In this document: positions 1-8,855 of the stretch, one piece after another | Position numbering within the stretch: the first letter of the stretch is position 1 | Layout of the letters: each line of letters opens with the position of its first letter | NCBI GenBank assembly: GCA_903919105.1 | Contig: CAIXGT010000016.1 | Coordinates: 1 to 21,851, forward strand | Direction of reading: 5' to 3' | Length of the DNA stretch: 21,851 nucleotides | Source of the DNA: an uncultured Spartobacteria bacterium | GTDB taxonomy: Bacteria > Verrucomicrobiota > Verrucomicrobiae > Chthoniobacterales > UBA6821 | The notes under the pieces: generated by a model | Databases searched by the model: none | Told to the model about the DNA's origin: nothing | What the model saw: only the letters and a program-made list of their open reading frames with translations | Translations under genes and position numbers: made by a program

Positions 1-758
1 ATGCCGTAATTCATCTGGCGGCCCGTGCGGGAGTCCGGCCCTCGATCGCCGATCCGAAGCTTTACATCGACACGAACATCACCGGAACCTTCCATGTGCT
101 GGAGGCGGCCCGTCTCTCCGGCTGCCAGAAGATCGTTTTTGCCTCTAGTTCCTCGGTCTATGGTCTCTCAAAGACCGTTCCCTTCCGGGAGGAGTTACCG
201 ATCCTTCAAACCCTCTCTCCCTATGCGGCCACCAAGATCGCAGGTGAACAGCTCTGCGGTAATTATGTGAACCTTCACGGGATGAGGATTGCCTGTCTCA
301 GGTTCTTCACGGTTTATGGCCCAGGCCAGCGTCCTGATCTGGCGATCCACAGTTTCACCGATGCGATCGAGCATGGCCGGCCGATCAAGCAGTTTGGTGA
401 TGGTTCGACCCGCCGAGACTACACCTACATCGATGACATCGTTCAGGGGGTGATCGGAGCACTCTCCTATGTCGACGGGGAGGGACCACTTTTCGAAATC
501 TTCAATCTCGGGGAAAACGAGACGACGACTCTTGCGAAGCTCATCACCTCCATTGAGAAGGCCCTCGGTAAGAAGGCTGTGATCGAGCGCCTGCCGGAGC
601 AGAAGGGAGACATGCCACTGACTGCCGCCGATATCACCAAAGCCCGCACTCTGCTTGGCTATGCGCCGCACACGCCGATCCGGGAGGGTATTCCGAAGTT
701 CGTGGCCTGGTACCGCGAACTCCACACCAAGGATGATGACAATAAGAAGGGAGCCTGA
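1..758 (+). CDS. NAD-dependent sugar epimerase/dehydratase (5' truncated)
   Basis: The C-terminal 251 residues of an extended short-chain dehydrogenase are visible, read from base 3; the start and the N-terminal glycine-rich NAD motif lie outside the window. The sequence opens with an HLAA element, followed by the active-site serine stretch SSSSVYG and the catalytic pair in YAATK (Tyr74 and Lys78 of the visible part). RFFTVYGPGQRPD and FGDGSTRRDYTYIDD are typical of the UDP-glucuronate/UDP-glucose 4-epimerase branch, so a role in making nucleotide sugars for surface polysaccharide is likely. The exact substrate cannot be read from the sequence. Only 2 bases separate the stop from the next start, and the ATG of that gene uses a GGAG inside the end of this one, so the two are probably co-translated. 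A glycosyltransferase lies further downstream on the same strand. Confidence 0.9.
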   Translation, partial: AVIHLAARAGVRPSIADPKLYIDTNITGTFHVLEAARLSGCQKIVFASSSSVYGLSKTVPFREELPILQTLSPYAATKIAGEQLCGNYVNLHGMRIACLRFFTVYGPGQRPDLAIHSFTDAIEHGRPIKQFGDGSTRRDYTYIDDIVQGVIGALSYVDGEGPLFEIFNLGENETTTLAKLITSIEKALGKKAVIERLPEQKGDMPLTAADITKARTLLGYAPHTPIREGIPKFVAWYRELHTKDDDNKKGA

Positions 759-760
759 TT

Positions 761-1876
761 ATGGAGACGCTCGATCCGGTCACATTGCTGGGTGAGCTAA
801 TCAGGATCCAAAGCGTGAATCCTGAGGGGGATCCCGGCGTGAGTGATCCGGGCGAGGCACGGATAGCCGTCTCCCTTGAGAAGCTGCTCCTGGAACTCGG
901 TGCGGAGGTCAGCCTGCGGGAGGTTTTGCCGGGTCGTCCCAATGTGGTAGCGCGTTTTCCGAGTGATCCAATTGACGGCAAGAACAAGCCGCGTCTCTTG
1001 CTGGCACCTCACATGGATACCGTCAGCGTCGTCGGGATGACGATCGATCCCTTCAGCGGTGAAGTCCGCAATGGCAAGATCTGGGGGCGTGGAGCCAGTG
1101 ACACCAAGGGGCCGATGGCTGCCATGCTCTCCGCCCTATCCCGAGTCCGTGCAGAACTTCCAAAACTGAGTCATGAGATCTGGTTCGCAGGCCTGGTCGG
1201 TGAGGAGTCGGGTCAGCATGGGGCGAAGGCCCTGGCGAGTGAGGAGCAGTTTGATTTTGTGATCGCCGGGGAACCGACTGACCTGAAGACGGTCCATGCC
1301 CACAAGGGATCTCTCTGGGTGACCCTGACGGCCCAAGGGAAGGCCGTCCATGCCTCGGCTCCAGAGTTAGGGGAGAATGCCATTTATAAGATGACCTCGA
1401 CTATTGAGAGGATCAGGGGGCAGGTCATTCCTGAGCTCTCCAAGACCATACATCCCCTGCTTGGACAATCCACCTTAAGCGTCGGAACCATCCGCGGAGG
1501 ATCCAAGACGAACATCGTGCCTGATCACTGCGAGGCCACCCTCGACATCCGGATCATTCCAGGTACCGATCCTCTCCAAATCATCAATCTGATCGAAAAC
1601 GTCGCTCATGGGGTTCAGGTCGACCATCAGGGGTCCGAGCCCCTCTATACCGATCCAAATCATCCTCTTGTTTTAAAACTCTCTAACTTAGGAGCAACTC
1701 CAACAGGTGCTCCCTGGTTCTGTGATGCAGCAGTCTTCGCGGCCAAGGGAATCCCCTCCGTAGCGCTCGGACCCGGATCGATCGCCCAGGCACACACGGC
1801 CGATGAGTTCATCTCATTAAAGGATATGGAAGCTGGGGCTGATTTTTTCGAGCTCTTCCTCCGCTCGCTTGCGTAA
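761..1876 (+). CDS. M20 family metallopeptidase (ArgE/DapE-like deacylase)
   Basis: A 371-residue zinc-dependent amidohydrolase of the M20/ArgE/DapE/CPG2 family. Visible catalytic elements are HMDT (His84, Asp86), GASDTKG (bridging Asp114), GEES (general base Glu148 and Glu149), AGEPTD (Glu171), the dimerisation-domain His in AVHASAP (about residue 197) and the late zinc-ligand His in QAHTADE (about 347). The length fits the family. Members hydrolyse N-acyl amino acids or peptides (acetylornithine, succinyl-diaminopimelate, carboxypeptidase substrates); this one cannot be assigned to a single substrate from sequence alone. GGAG 8 bases before the ATG is one of the few good Shine-Dalgarno sites in the window and supports this start. 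It follows the epimerase by 2 bases and is followed by proS after 31 bases. Confidence 0.93.
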   Translation: METLDPVTLLGELIRIQSVNPEGDPGVSDPGEARIAVSLEKLLLELGAEVSLREVLPGRPNVVARFPSDPIDGKNKPRLLLAPHMDTVSVVGMTIDPFSGEVRNGKIWGRGASDTKGPMAAMLSALSRVRAELPKLSHEIWFAGLVGEESGQHGAKALASEEQFDFVIAGEPTDLKTVHAHKGSLWVTLTAQGKAVHASAPELGENAIYKMTSTIERIRGQVIPELSKTIHPLLGQSTLSVGTIRGGSKTNIVPDHCEATLDIRIIPGTDPLQIINLIENVAHGVQVDHQGSEPLYTDPNHPLVLKLSNLGATPTGAPWFCDAAVFAAKGIPSVALGPGSIAQAHTADEFISLKDMEAGADFFELFLRSLA

Positions 1877-1907
1877 CCGATAGCCAAAAGGCTACCCTTC
1901 TCGACTT

Positions 1908-3440
1908 ATGAGCAAAGGCAACGAAAACGCTATTTCCCCGCGTCGCGAAGAGGATTTCCCCGAGTGGTACCAACAGGTCGTCCGGAGTGCAGAGATGGCC
2001 GAGAATTCCGAGGTGCGCGGCTGCATGGTGATCCGTCCCTGGGGTTACGCTCTCTGGGAGCGGATGCAGGGGGCGCTCGACGCTATGTTCAAAGCGACAG
2101 GTCACAAGAATGCCTACTTCCCGCTCTTCATTCCACTGAGCCACCTCCAGAAGGAGGCGGAGCATGTGGAGGGATTTGCAAAGGAATGTGCCGTGGTTAC
2201 TCACCACCGTCTCGAACTCAAGGACGGGAAGCTTGTGCCTGCCGGAGAGCTCACCGAGCCGCTGGTCGTGCGCCCGACCTCAGAGACCATCATCGGAGCG
2301 ACTTATGCCAAGTGGGTGAAGTCCTACCGCGATCTTCCCATCCTGCTGAACCAATGGGCGAACGTTGTCCGCTGGGAGCTGCGTCCCCGGCTTTTTCTTC
2401 GCACTGCCGAGTTCCTCTGGCAAGAAGGGCACACAGCACATGAGACCCAAGTCGAAGCGATCGAGGAGACGGAGAAGATGCTCGGAGTCTACGATACCTT
2501 CGCGCGCGAGTGGTTGGCGATTCCAGTGATCCGAGGTGAGAAGTCGGAGAGCGAACGCTTTCCCGGCGCCGTCCGCACTTACTGCATCGAGGCAATGGTC
2601 CAGGACCGCAAGGCGATCCAGGCAGGCACCTCCCATTTCCTTGGGCAGAACTTTGCCAAGGCTTCCGGCATTAAGTTTCTCTCACGTAATAACACCGAGG
2701 AGCTTGCCTGGACAACCAGCTGGGGTGTCAGCACGCGCCTGATCGGCACACTACTCATGGCTCACGGCGACGATGATGGGGCCGTTCTACCTCCCAGGAT
2801 CGCCGGCACCCAGATCATCATCATTCCCATCACACCCAAGGAGGAGACGCGGGAAGCAGTGCTGGCCAAGGCAGAGGAAATCGCCACCACACTCCGTTCT
2901 GCGACCTATGCGGGTGAGTCTCTCCGCATCGAGATCGACAGTCGGGACATCGGAGGCGGCACCAAGACGTGGGACTTGATCAAGAAGGGTGTTCCTCTCC
3001 GTATCGAGATCGGCCCCCGCGATCTGGAGTCTGGTAGTGCCGCTGTCGCCCGACGGGACAAGGGACCCAAGGAAAAGGAATTCCTTCCCTCAGATTCACT
3101 TGCCGAACGTCTGCCGGAGATTCTTGGAGAGATCCAACAAGGGCTTCTGGATCGGGCAATGGCTTTCCGCAAGGAGCACACCAAGAAGATCGACACCAAG
3201 GAAGAGTTCTATGAGTTCTTCACCCCGAAGAATCAGGAGAAGCCCGAGATCCACGGTGGATTCGCCCTGACCCATTGGAACGGCAGCGCCGAGGTAGAGG
3301 CTAAGATCAAGGAAGAGCTGAAGGTAACAATCCGCTGCATTCCCGAAGCTAATGGGGATGAGTTCATTGAAGAGCCGGGCATCTGTCCCTTCACCGGTGA
3401 GCCGAGTCCTCGTCGCGTCATCTTCGGCAAGGCCTACTAA
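1908..3440 (+). CDS. proS: Proline--tRNA ligase, archaeal/eukaryal (type 3) form
   Basis: A 510-residue class II aminoacyl-tRNA synthetase that charges tRNA-Pro in the cytoplasm. It is the short form without the bacterial INS editing domain. The N-terminus has FPEWYQQVVRSAEMAE and the class II motif 1 region RPWGYALW (about 43-50). Motif 2 includes RTAEFLWQEGHTAH (165-178) and motif 3 GVSTRLIGTLLMAHG (about 273-287). An anticodon-binding domain follows, then the extra C-terminal domain found in archaeal and eukaryal enzymes, which ends in the terminal tyrosine typical of this type (GKAY). Only two cysteines (RCIP and GICPF) remain in the C-terminal domain, so the four-cysteine zinc site of some relatives is probably lost. 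No Shine-Dalgarno precedes the ATG. Type 3 ProRS occurs in many bacteria, so this is not by itself evidence of recent transfer. Confidence 0.97.
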   Translation: MSKGNENAISPRREEDFPEWYQQVVRSAEMAENSEVRGCMVIRPWGYALWERMQGALDAMFKATGHKNAYFPLFIPLSHLQKEAEHVEGFAKECAVVTHHRLELKDGKLVPAGELTEPLVVRPTSETIIGATYAKWVKSYRDLPILLNQWANVVRWELRPRLFLRTAEFLWQEGHTAHETQVEAIEETEKMLGVYDTFAREWLAIPVIRGEKSESERFPGAVRTYCIEAMVQDRKAIQAGTSHFLGQNFAKASGIKFLSRNNTEELAWTTSWGVSTRLIGTLLMAHGDDDGAVLPPRIAGTQIIIIPITPKEETREAVLAKAEEIATTLRSATYAGESLRIEIDSRDIGGGTKTWDLIKKGVPLRIEIGPRDLESGSAAVARRDKGPKEKEFLPSDSLAERLPEILGEIQQGLLDRAMAFRKEHTKKIDTKEEFYEFFTPKNQEKPEIHGGFALTHWNGSAEVEAKIKEELKVTIRCIPEANGDEFIEEPGICPFTGEPSPRRVIFGKAY

Positions 3441-3467
3441 TTCGAAACAGCCAGGGAAATCTAATTT

Positions 3468-3566
3468 GGAACTTAGAAACTCAGGAATATTTTTGGGATC
3501 AATCAGTAGTTTGAACACCTCCACTTTTCAGGTCTTTCTCAATTCTTGAGTTCCTGAGTTCCATAT
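3468..3566. repeat. Intercistronic inverted element, GGAACTCA tandem arms (copy A)
   Basis: The 144-base spacer between proS and the glycosyltransferase holds two facing arms. The left arm (3468-3488) is a degenerate GGAACTtAGaaACTCAGGAAT. The right arm (3542-3566) contains GAGTTCCTGAGTTCC, the reverse complement of GGAACTCAGGAACTC. About 53 bases lie between the arms. The arms match copy B (9410-9557) and the single arm at 8783-8806. Each arm is itself a tandem of the 8-mer GGAACTCA. In the transcription direction the purine-rich arm comes first and the pyrimidine-rich arm lies about 20 bases before the ATG. Confidence 0.75.
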
Positions 3567-3584
3567 CTTTTCTGTTTCTGATCC

Positions 3585-4628
3585 ATGGACAAGACTCTCT
3601 CCCTGCTCTGCGTGGTTGAGGATCCGGCTATTAGTCCCAGTAGCAGGCTGCGCATCTTTCAGCATCTGGAGGCATTGAAAGCCGCGGGAGTCTCAGTTGA
3701 GGTAATGCTTCAGCCCAAAAAGGGGGAATCGTGGTCGAAACTCTTAAGAAAAGCCCGTGCCGTGGATGCCGTACTCTGGCAGAAGGTTCTGATAAGTCAG
3801 TGGAACGTGCTGAGACTCCGACGGGTGGCAAAGCGACTGCTCTTCGATCTCGATGATGCGGTCTGGATGGGCAAGAAAGATCATGTTCCCTATGTCAGCG
3901 GGAAGCAGGCACGGCGCTTCGGGTTCTTGATGCGTTTCCTGGATGGGGCCCTCTGCGGAAGCCCGTATCTGGAGAAGAAAATTCGAAGCATCGCACCGAA
4001 GCTTAAGACGCGACTGATTCCAACAAGCGTTCCCGAACTTCCTTCTCTTTCTTCATTGTTTTCTACTGAGTTCAAATCGGAAAGAATTTCTGAGCAAGTG
4101 CCCGTGGTGGTTTGGGTCGGCATGGGTCCCAACGTTGCTCAAGTCGAGGCAATAGAAGCTGAACTTCTAGCAGCTCATACGGAGCATCCTTTCTTGCTCC
4201 GGATTGTTAGCAACCGCCCGCCAAAGTTTCAGCAGTTTACTTCCTGGGAATTCATCGAGTGGAACGAAAAGGCCGAATATGACGCCATCTCCCGCTCCGA
4301 TCTCGGCATCATGCCTCTTGTGGATGACGGCTTCACCCGTGGTAAATGCGCCTACAAGGCTCTCCAATACATGGCTTGCGGACTGCCCGTGGTGGCAAGT
4401 GATGTGGGGGTGAACCGCGAGTGGATCGAAGAGACTGGTTCTGGTCTCGTTGTAAAGACGGATGGCTGGGCCTCCGCGTTGGCTCAACTTCTTTCAGACT
4501 CTACCCTGCGCGCGAAGATGGGGGAATCCGGCTGGAAAACTGTCCAAGAGCGTTTCACTCATGAAAAAGTGGGTGCTCAGCTTGCGGTCTCTCTCCGCGA
4601 ATTGATCGCTACTCTCGCTATTCGATAA
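3585..4628 (+). CDS. Glycosyltransferase, GT-B fold (group 1/GT4-like)
   Basis: A 347-residue soluble protein with the layout of GT-B glycosyltransferases. The N-terminal half contains the SPSSRLRIFQHLEAL segment often seen in these enzymes near the start. The C-terminal donor-binding half has WVGMG, then DLGIMPLVDDGFTRGK and KALQYMACGLPVVAS, the glycine/proline loop after the E-x7-E type motif. It probably transfers a sugar from a nucleotide donor during polysaccharide or glycolipid synthesis; donor and acceptor are unknown. The start codon lies about 20 bases after the repeat arm GAGTTCCTGAGTTCC and has no Shine-Dalgarno. The 3' end overlaps the convergent tilS gene by 11 bases (4618-4628). 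Base composition is more AT-rich than proS upstream. Confidence 0.88.
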   Translation: MDKTLSLLCVVEDPAISPSSRLRIFQHLEALKAAGVSVEVMLQPKKGESWSKLLRKARAVDAVLWQKVLISQWNVLRLRRVAKRLLFDLDDAVWMGKKDHVPYVSGKQARRFGFLMRFLDGALCGSPYLEKKIRSIAPKLKTRLIPTSVPELPSLSSLFSTEFKSERISEQVPVVVWVGMGPNVAQVEAIEAELLAAHTEHPFLLRIVSNRPPKFQQFTSWEFIEWNEKAEYDAISRSDLGIMPLVDDGFTRGKCAYKALQYMACGLPVVASDVGVNREWIEETGSGLVVKTDGWASALAQLLSDSTLRAKMGESGWKTVQERFTHEKVGAQLAVSLRELIATLAIR

Positions 4629-5568
4629 AGAGAATCCCGGCACGCCGTCGAGCATGACGGCTTCCGGGGAGATTCACTTTTGCTGCAGCCCCAGGTTCCA
4701 GAAGTGTTGCGACGCGGTCCACATCGGCAAAGCATGGTTCATCGACACCTCGGTTCTTCAGCCATGCATGAAGGACTCTACGTCGGAGTGCCGAATTAAA
4801 ATCCCTCATCAGCTTGACTGAGAGAGTCTCGTTTTTGGCAATCGGGAGTGAGATTGAGGAGAGAAACTCTTCTTCTTCTGAAAAAATCCGGGCGTTACGC
4901 ACAATAGTTGCCTTGAATGCAGAACCAAAAAGCTCCTCGATCAGAGGAAGAACTTTGAGGCGGAGTTTGTTTCTTGATGCATTGGCAATTGCATTGGTCT
5001 CATCTTCACGGAAACGGATTTTACGCACTTTCAGATAATCCAGAAGTTCGGTCTTTGTAATATTCAGAAGAGGTCGGTGGAGTTCGATTTCGAAACCTCC
5101 AATGCTGCGCCTCAATAAAGGCTTCATTCCGGAAAGTCCGGCGATCCCGGAACCCCGCAGAAAATTGAAGAAACAGGTCTCGAGTTGATCATCGGCATGA
5201 TGAGCCAGCACGATGCTCCGAGTCCGATGCTTCTTCGCAACGGAGGCCATGAATTCATAGCGGGCTGCTCGGGCGGCTGTCTCGATCGAGAGTTTTTCTT
5301 CTTTTGCACGGGCTTTCACATCCGCTGATGCACCTTCAAAAAGCAGATCCAGTTTGGAGGTAAGTTTCTCTACAAAGGCAGCATCGCCCGCAGAAGCCCT
5401 TCCCCTAAGCCGGTGATTGAAATGCGCGACGATTAGATTCTTGTATCCAGCCTCAATCAAGAGATGGAGTAACGCCACCGAATCAGCCCCACCCGAGACC
5501 GCTACGATAAGTTTCCTTTTTGGAACCATAACAAGCTCTCTCTTCACTTTAGTTGCTAGAGGCGACAT
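4618..5568 (-). CDS. tilS: tRNA(Ile)-lysidine synthase
   Basis: This N-type ATP pyrophosphatase attaches lysine to C34 of tRNA-Ile2 so that the anticodon CAU reads AUA. The PP-loop SGGADS is at residues 25-30 of the start used here, followed by AHFNHRLRG, LSIETAARAARYEF, AHHADDQLETCFFNFLRGSGIAGLSGM and RPLLNITKTELLDYL, a full TilS signature. The ORF can extend to a TTG at 5616 (332 residues). The ATG at 5568 gives 316 residues and puts the PP-loop about 24 residues from the start, as usual; an ATG at 5529 is also possible. The C-terminal domain is short. It is the last gene of the iscA-hscB-hscA-serS-tilS run and overlaps the convergent glycosyltransferase by 11 bases, which leaves no room for a terminator between them. 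Confidence 0.95.
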   Translation of the reverse strand: MSPLATKVKRELVMVPKRKLIVAVSGGADSVALLHLLIEAGYKNLIVAHFNHRLRGRASAGDAAFVEKLTSKLDLLFEGASADVKARAKEEKLSIETAARAARYEFMASVAKKHRTRSIVLAHHADDQLETCFFNFLRGSGIAGLSGMKPLLRRSIGGFEIELHRPLLNITKTELLDYLKVRKIRFREDETNAIANASRNKLRLKVLPLIEELFGSAFKATIVRNARIFSEEEEFLSSISLPIAKNETLSVKLMRDFNSALRRRVLHAWLKNRGVDEPCFADVDRVATLLEPGAAAKVNLPGSRHARRRAGILFIE

Positions 5569-5674
5569 GCCATTCAAGCTGAAAGAGTTCTTTTTCAATT
5601 TCTCGGCATTCCCCAATAGCCTAGAGCCTAACGTGCTAAAAGCCTTTGCGGTTTTATTTTTTCTGAGGCCGCAA

Positions 5675-6940
5675 TCAGCCTATTTGCGCGGCACCGAAAT
5701 AAGGCTGAAGAGGCTCGGGTAGGATCAGCGGGCCTCCGGGCTTCGTGTGCGTTTCGAGAAGCGCTACGAAGAGGCGGGGTAGGGCAGTTCCGGAGCCGTT
5801 GAGTGTGTGGCAGAAGACATTCTTTCCCTCGGCATTCTTATATCGGAGATTCATCCGACGCGCCTGATAGTCGCCGAACTGCGAGCAGCTGGAGACCTCA
5901 AGGTAACCCCCCTGACCCGGAGCCCAGACCTCAAGATCGTAGGTGCGGGAGGAGGAGAAGCCGATGTCGCCGGTGCAGAGTTCCAGAACGCGGTAGGGAA
6001 GCTGGAGGAGTTGCAGGACTTTTTCCGCATCGGCAGTGAGAGACTCGAGTTCCGCCTCGGATTGCTCGGGTTTGCAGATCTTGACCAGTTCGACCTTATC
6101 GAACTGGTGCATCCGGATCATGCCGCGCGTTTCACGTCCCGCCGATCCTGCTTCTCTACGGAAACATGGAGTGCAGGCGGTGTATTTGAGGGGGAGCTCT
6201 GATTCCTGGAGAATTTCATCCCGATGGATATTCGTCAGTGAAACCTCAGCGGTCGGAGTGAGGAAAGAGACCCCCTCGTCGAAGCCGTACATGTCATCCT
6301 CGAACTTGGGAAGCTGTCCTGTTCCTTCCATGCACTCGCGACGGACTAGCACCGGAGGTGCAATCTCGGTGTAACCGTGGGCACGTGTCTGGAGATCGAG
6401 CAAGAAATTGATAAGTGCCCGTTCCAGTCGGGCACCTGCTCCGGTATAGAGGACATAGCCGCTGCCACTGATCTTGGCGGCCCGTTCCAAGTCGAAAAGG
6501 CAAAGCCTCTCTCCGATCGCGACATGATCCTCGGGATTCATCGGGGCCGGCTCACCCCAGTGCCTGATGGCCACATTGGCATCGGCATCGTGACCTTCCG
6601 GAAGTCCGGTAGCAGGCAAGTTCGGCACACGCAGCAGAAGATCGCGCTGCTCTGCATCGAGTTCCGAGGCGGTGCGGCCGAGTTCCTCCATTTCTTCCGA
6701 GAATCCCTTCACTTGGTCTTCCAGTTCCGAGGAATCGCCTCCTGACTTCTTGATACCGCCGATCTCCTTGCTCAGGCGGTTCTTTTCAGCTCTCAGATGC
6801 TGAACCCGTGTCTCGCTTTCGCGGCGACGTGCATCGCAGGCCAGGATCAGGTCGATTAGATCGGCGTACTGGCCGGAACGGGTAGCAAGGCGCGTCTTGA
6901 CGGCGGTTGCATCTTCTCTGAGAAGGCGGATATCGAGCAT
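5675..6940 (-). CDS. serS: Serine--tRNA ligase
   Basis: A 421-residue class II synthetase of the usual bacterial length. The N-terminal LDIRLLRED is followed by a long antiparallel coiled coil (about 30-105, rich in Glu, Lys, Arg and Leu) that grips the long arm of tRNA-Ser. The catalytic domain shows PTAEVSLTN, motif 2 with CFRREAGSAGRETRGMIRMH, the serine-pocket region VLELCTGDIGFSSSRTYDLE and motif 3 in NGSGTALPRLFVALLE. It may also charge tRNA-Sec where present. The 46 bases before the ATG contain no G on the coding strand and hold a (TTTTCAC)n tandem repeat, so no Shine-Dalgarno is possible. It sits 65 bases after hscA and 106 bases before the tilS ATG at 5568. Confidence 0.98.
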   Translation of the reverse strand: MLDIRLLREDATAVKTRLATRSGQYADLIDLILACDARRRESETRVQHLRAEKNRLSKEIGGIKKSGGDSSELEDQVKGFSEEMEELGRTASELDAEQRDLLLRVPNLPATGLPEGHDADANVAIRHWGEPAPMNPEDHVAIGERLCLFDLERAAKISGSGYVLYTGAGARLERALINFLLDLQTRAHGYTEIAPPVLVRRECMEGTGQLPKFEDDMYGFDEGVSFLTPTAEVSLTNIHRDEILQESELPLKYTACTPCFRREAGSAGRETRGMIRMHQFDKVELVKICKPEQSEAELESLTADAEKVLQLLQLPYRVLELCTGDIGFSSSRTYDLEVWAPGQGGYLEVSSCSQFGDYQARRMNLRYKNAEGKNVFCHTLNGSGTALPRLFVALLETHTKPGGPLILPEPLQPYFGAAQIG

Positions 6941-6977
6941 TGAAAAAGTGAAAAGTGAAAAGTGAAAAGTGAAAAGA
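6941..6977. repeat. GTGAAAA tandem micro-repeat in the serS leader
   Basis: Four to five copies of the 7-mer GTGAAAA (plus strand) abut the serS start codon. On the serS sense strand this reads (TTTTCAC)n and contains no G; the G-free run extends to 6986 (46 nt). No inverted partner arm was found in the hscA-serS spacer. Confidence 0.85.
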
Positions 6978-7005
6978 GGAAAGGTGCTGGTCAGGAGATG
7001 GAAAG

Positions 7006-8760
7006 CTATCCCATGGCTTTTTCCAGAAGCTTGGTAGCCAGCGTTTGGGTTGCATTGTCGAGTGCCGCGAGGGCCTGTTTAAGTCGGACGGTTTCCTTGG
7101 ATTCCAAAGCGGCCTGTACTTCGGATGATTTTCCTTGGATCTCTAGAACCTCCGATTCAAGGAGTTCGGATCCAAGTTGTTCCAGTGCCACCTCGACGGC
7201 AGGGAGCATCTCCTCTGCCTTGAGTCGTGCTTCCGTGAAAACCCGTGCGTCCATATCCTCGAAAGCGTGCTCCAGCGATCCCTCGAGCATGGCCTCCACA
7301 GCCTCGTCGGAGACTTCCACTGCGCTCTGGATCTCAACGATCTTTTCCGAACCCGTAGGGGTATCACGGGCCAGCACTTGAAGGATGCCATCGGCATCGA
7401 TGGAAAACTGGACGCCGACTCGCGCTGTCCCTTTGGGCGAAGGTGGAAAGGGAATCTCGAAAGAGCCGAGTGTCCAGTTGTCACCGGCAAGCTCCCGTTC
7501 TCCCTGAAGGACAATGATCTTCATGCCGCTCTGGCCGGCAACGGCATTGGTGAACATCTCTCCCGCTTTGGCCGGGATGGTTGTGTTCCGCGGGATGATG
7601 ACATTCATGAGGCCGCCGAAAGTCTCGATCCCAAGTGAGAGGGGGGTGACGTCGAGCAAGGCTACATTTTGCAGGCTTCCCTCCAGGATCGCTCCCTGCA
7701 GGACTGCTCCGAGGGCGACCGCCTCATCGGGATGCTGTGAAAGATTCGGCTGCTTGCCGAAGATCTCCGCGGCAAGGCGCTGCACGAGAGGCATCCGCGT
7801 CGAGCCGCCTACCAGGATCAGCTGATCAAGCTCCTCGGACTTCAAACCAGCATCCTCCAATGCCCTCAGGCAATGGGCACGCGTCCTCGCGATGATCGGT
7901 CCACAGGCTGACTCGATTTGCGTTCGGGTGAGGGGAATCTCAAGGCTCGTTGATCCCTCCATAAAGGGAAGCAGAACAATGGTTGATTCTTCGTTTGAAA
8001 GGAGCTCTTTGGAGGCGCGTGCTGCTTCCTTCAAGCGCACTTTCATCTCCGGGGTTAAAGTCGTGATTCCCGCCTCACGGAGAAGCAGTCCGGCGATCGC
8101 CTCATCCAGATCATCACCTCCCAGGCGTGTATCTCCATGTGTTGAGAGTACTTGGAAGACGCCGTTGTCGAGCCTCAGAATCGAGAGGTCGAAGGTGCCT
8201 CCACCAAGATCGTAGACAGCAACGCGGGCATTTTCCTGTAAGCGATCCAAACCGTAGGCCAGTGCGGCGGCCGTGGGCTCGCTTAGGATGCGTTCCACAA
8301 CAAAACCCGCAAGCTCGCCAGCCCTGCGGGTGGCTGCCCGTTGAGCGTCGTTGAAGTAGGCAGGAACGGTGATGACCGCGCGGTCAACTGTGGTACCCAG
8401 GCGTTCTTCGGCAACCGCCTTGAGTCGCTTAAGAATCTCCGCGGAGACCTGCTCTGGAGTCAGGTTTTGCCCGTTGACCGGTAGAGTGACAGGATTGCCT
8501 TTGGGACCGTTAAGTTTATTTGTTTCCTCCTCGCCAAAACGGCGACCGATAAGCCGCTTCACCGAGGACACAGTGCGTTCAGGATGGAGTGCCTGCATCC
8601 GGAGGGCTTCGCGTCCAACTACCGGTGTTCCGGTCTCAGGGTAAAAGACTACGGAGGGAATCAGTCGCTTTCCCTCCGAATCGGCTAAGAGAGTTGGGAA
8701 GCCGCTCTCATAGACCCCTATAAGGGAATTGGTTGTTCCGAGGTCGATGCCGGCAATCAT
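7006..8760 (-). CDS. hscA: Hsp70-type Fe-S assembly chaperone HscA
   Basis: A 584-residue Hsp70. The nucleotide-binding domain starts with GIDLGTTNS (residues 4-12), then [49 protein letters not shown] and [15 protein letters not shown]. The substrate-binding domain carries [14 protein letters not shown] and a shortened helical lid. It is assigned as HscA rather than DnaK because it is shorter than DnaK, lacks the long charged DnaK tail, and lies directly after an HscB-like J protein and an A-type Fe-S carrier. HscA with HscB drives release of the nascent cluster from the scaffold IscU in the cytoplasm; no iscU is in this window. The leader carries one GAGTTCCTGAGTTTC arm about 22 bases before the ATG. 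A second general Hsp70 remains possible, but the neighbours make it less likely. Confidence 0.92.
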   Translation of the reverse strand: MIAGIDLGTTNSLIGVYESGFPTLLADSEGKRLIPSVVFYPETGTPVVGREALRMQALHPERTVSSVKRLIGRRFGEEETNKLNGPKGNPVTLPVNGQNLTPEQVSAEILKRLKAVAEERLGTTVDRAVITVPAYFNDAQRAATRRAGELAGFVVERILSEPTAAALAYGLDRLQENARVAVYDLGGGTFDLSILRLDNGVFQVLSTHGDTRLGGDDLDEAIAGLLLREAGITTLTPEMKVRLKEAARASKELLSNEESTIVLLPFMEGSTSLEIPLTRTQIESACGPIIARTRAHCLRALEDAGLKSEELDQLILVGGSTRMPLVQRLAAEIFGKQPNLSQHPDEAVALGAVLQGAILEGSLQNVALLDVTPLSLGIETFGGLMNVIIPRNTTIPAKAGEMFTNAVAGQSGMKIIVLQGERELAGDNWTLGSFEIPFPPSPKGTARVGVQFSIDADGILQVLARDTPTGSEKIVEIQSAVEVSDEAVEAMLEGSLEHAFEDMDARVFTEARLKAEEMLPAVEVALEQLGSELLESEVLEIQGKSSEVQAALESKETVRLKQALAALDNATQTLATKLLEKAMG

Positions 8761-8782
8761 AAGCCAAAACTAAAGGATAATC

Positions 8783-8806
8783 AGAAACTCAGGAACTCAA
8801 GAAAAG
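8783..8806. repeat. Single GGAACTCA-type arm before hscA (copy C)
   Basis: The hscB-hscA spacer carries GAAACTCAGGAACTCAAGAA, matching the arms of copies A and B. Read on the hscA sense strand it is the pyrimidine-rich form, about 22 bases before the ATG. No facing arm was found in this spacer, so this copy is a half element. Confidence 0.75.
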
Positions 8807-8855
8807 GGAATGTAACAAAGATTTTCCGGCATTGCTGATTTTCAGATCAAAAACT

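Noticed and set aside
1908..3440. Archaeal-type ProRS as evidence of recent transfer
   Set aside because: Type 3 ProRS is widespread in bacteria, and composition here matches the neighbours.
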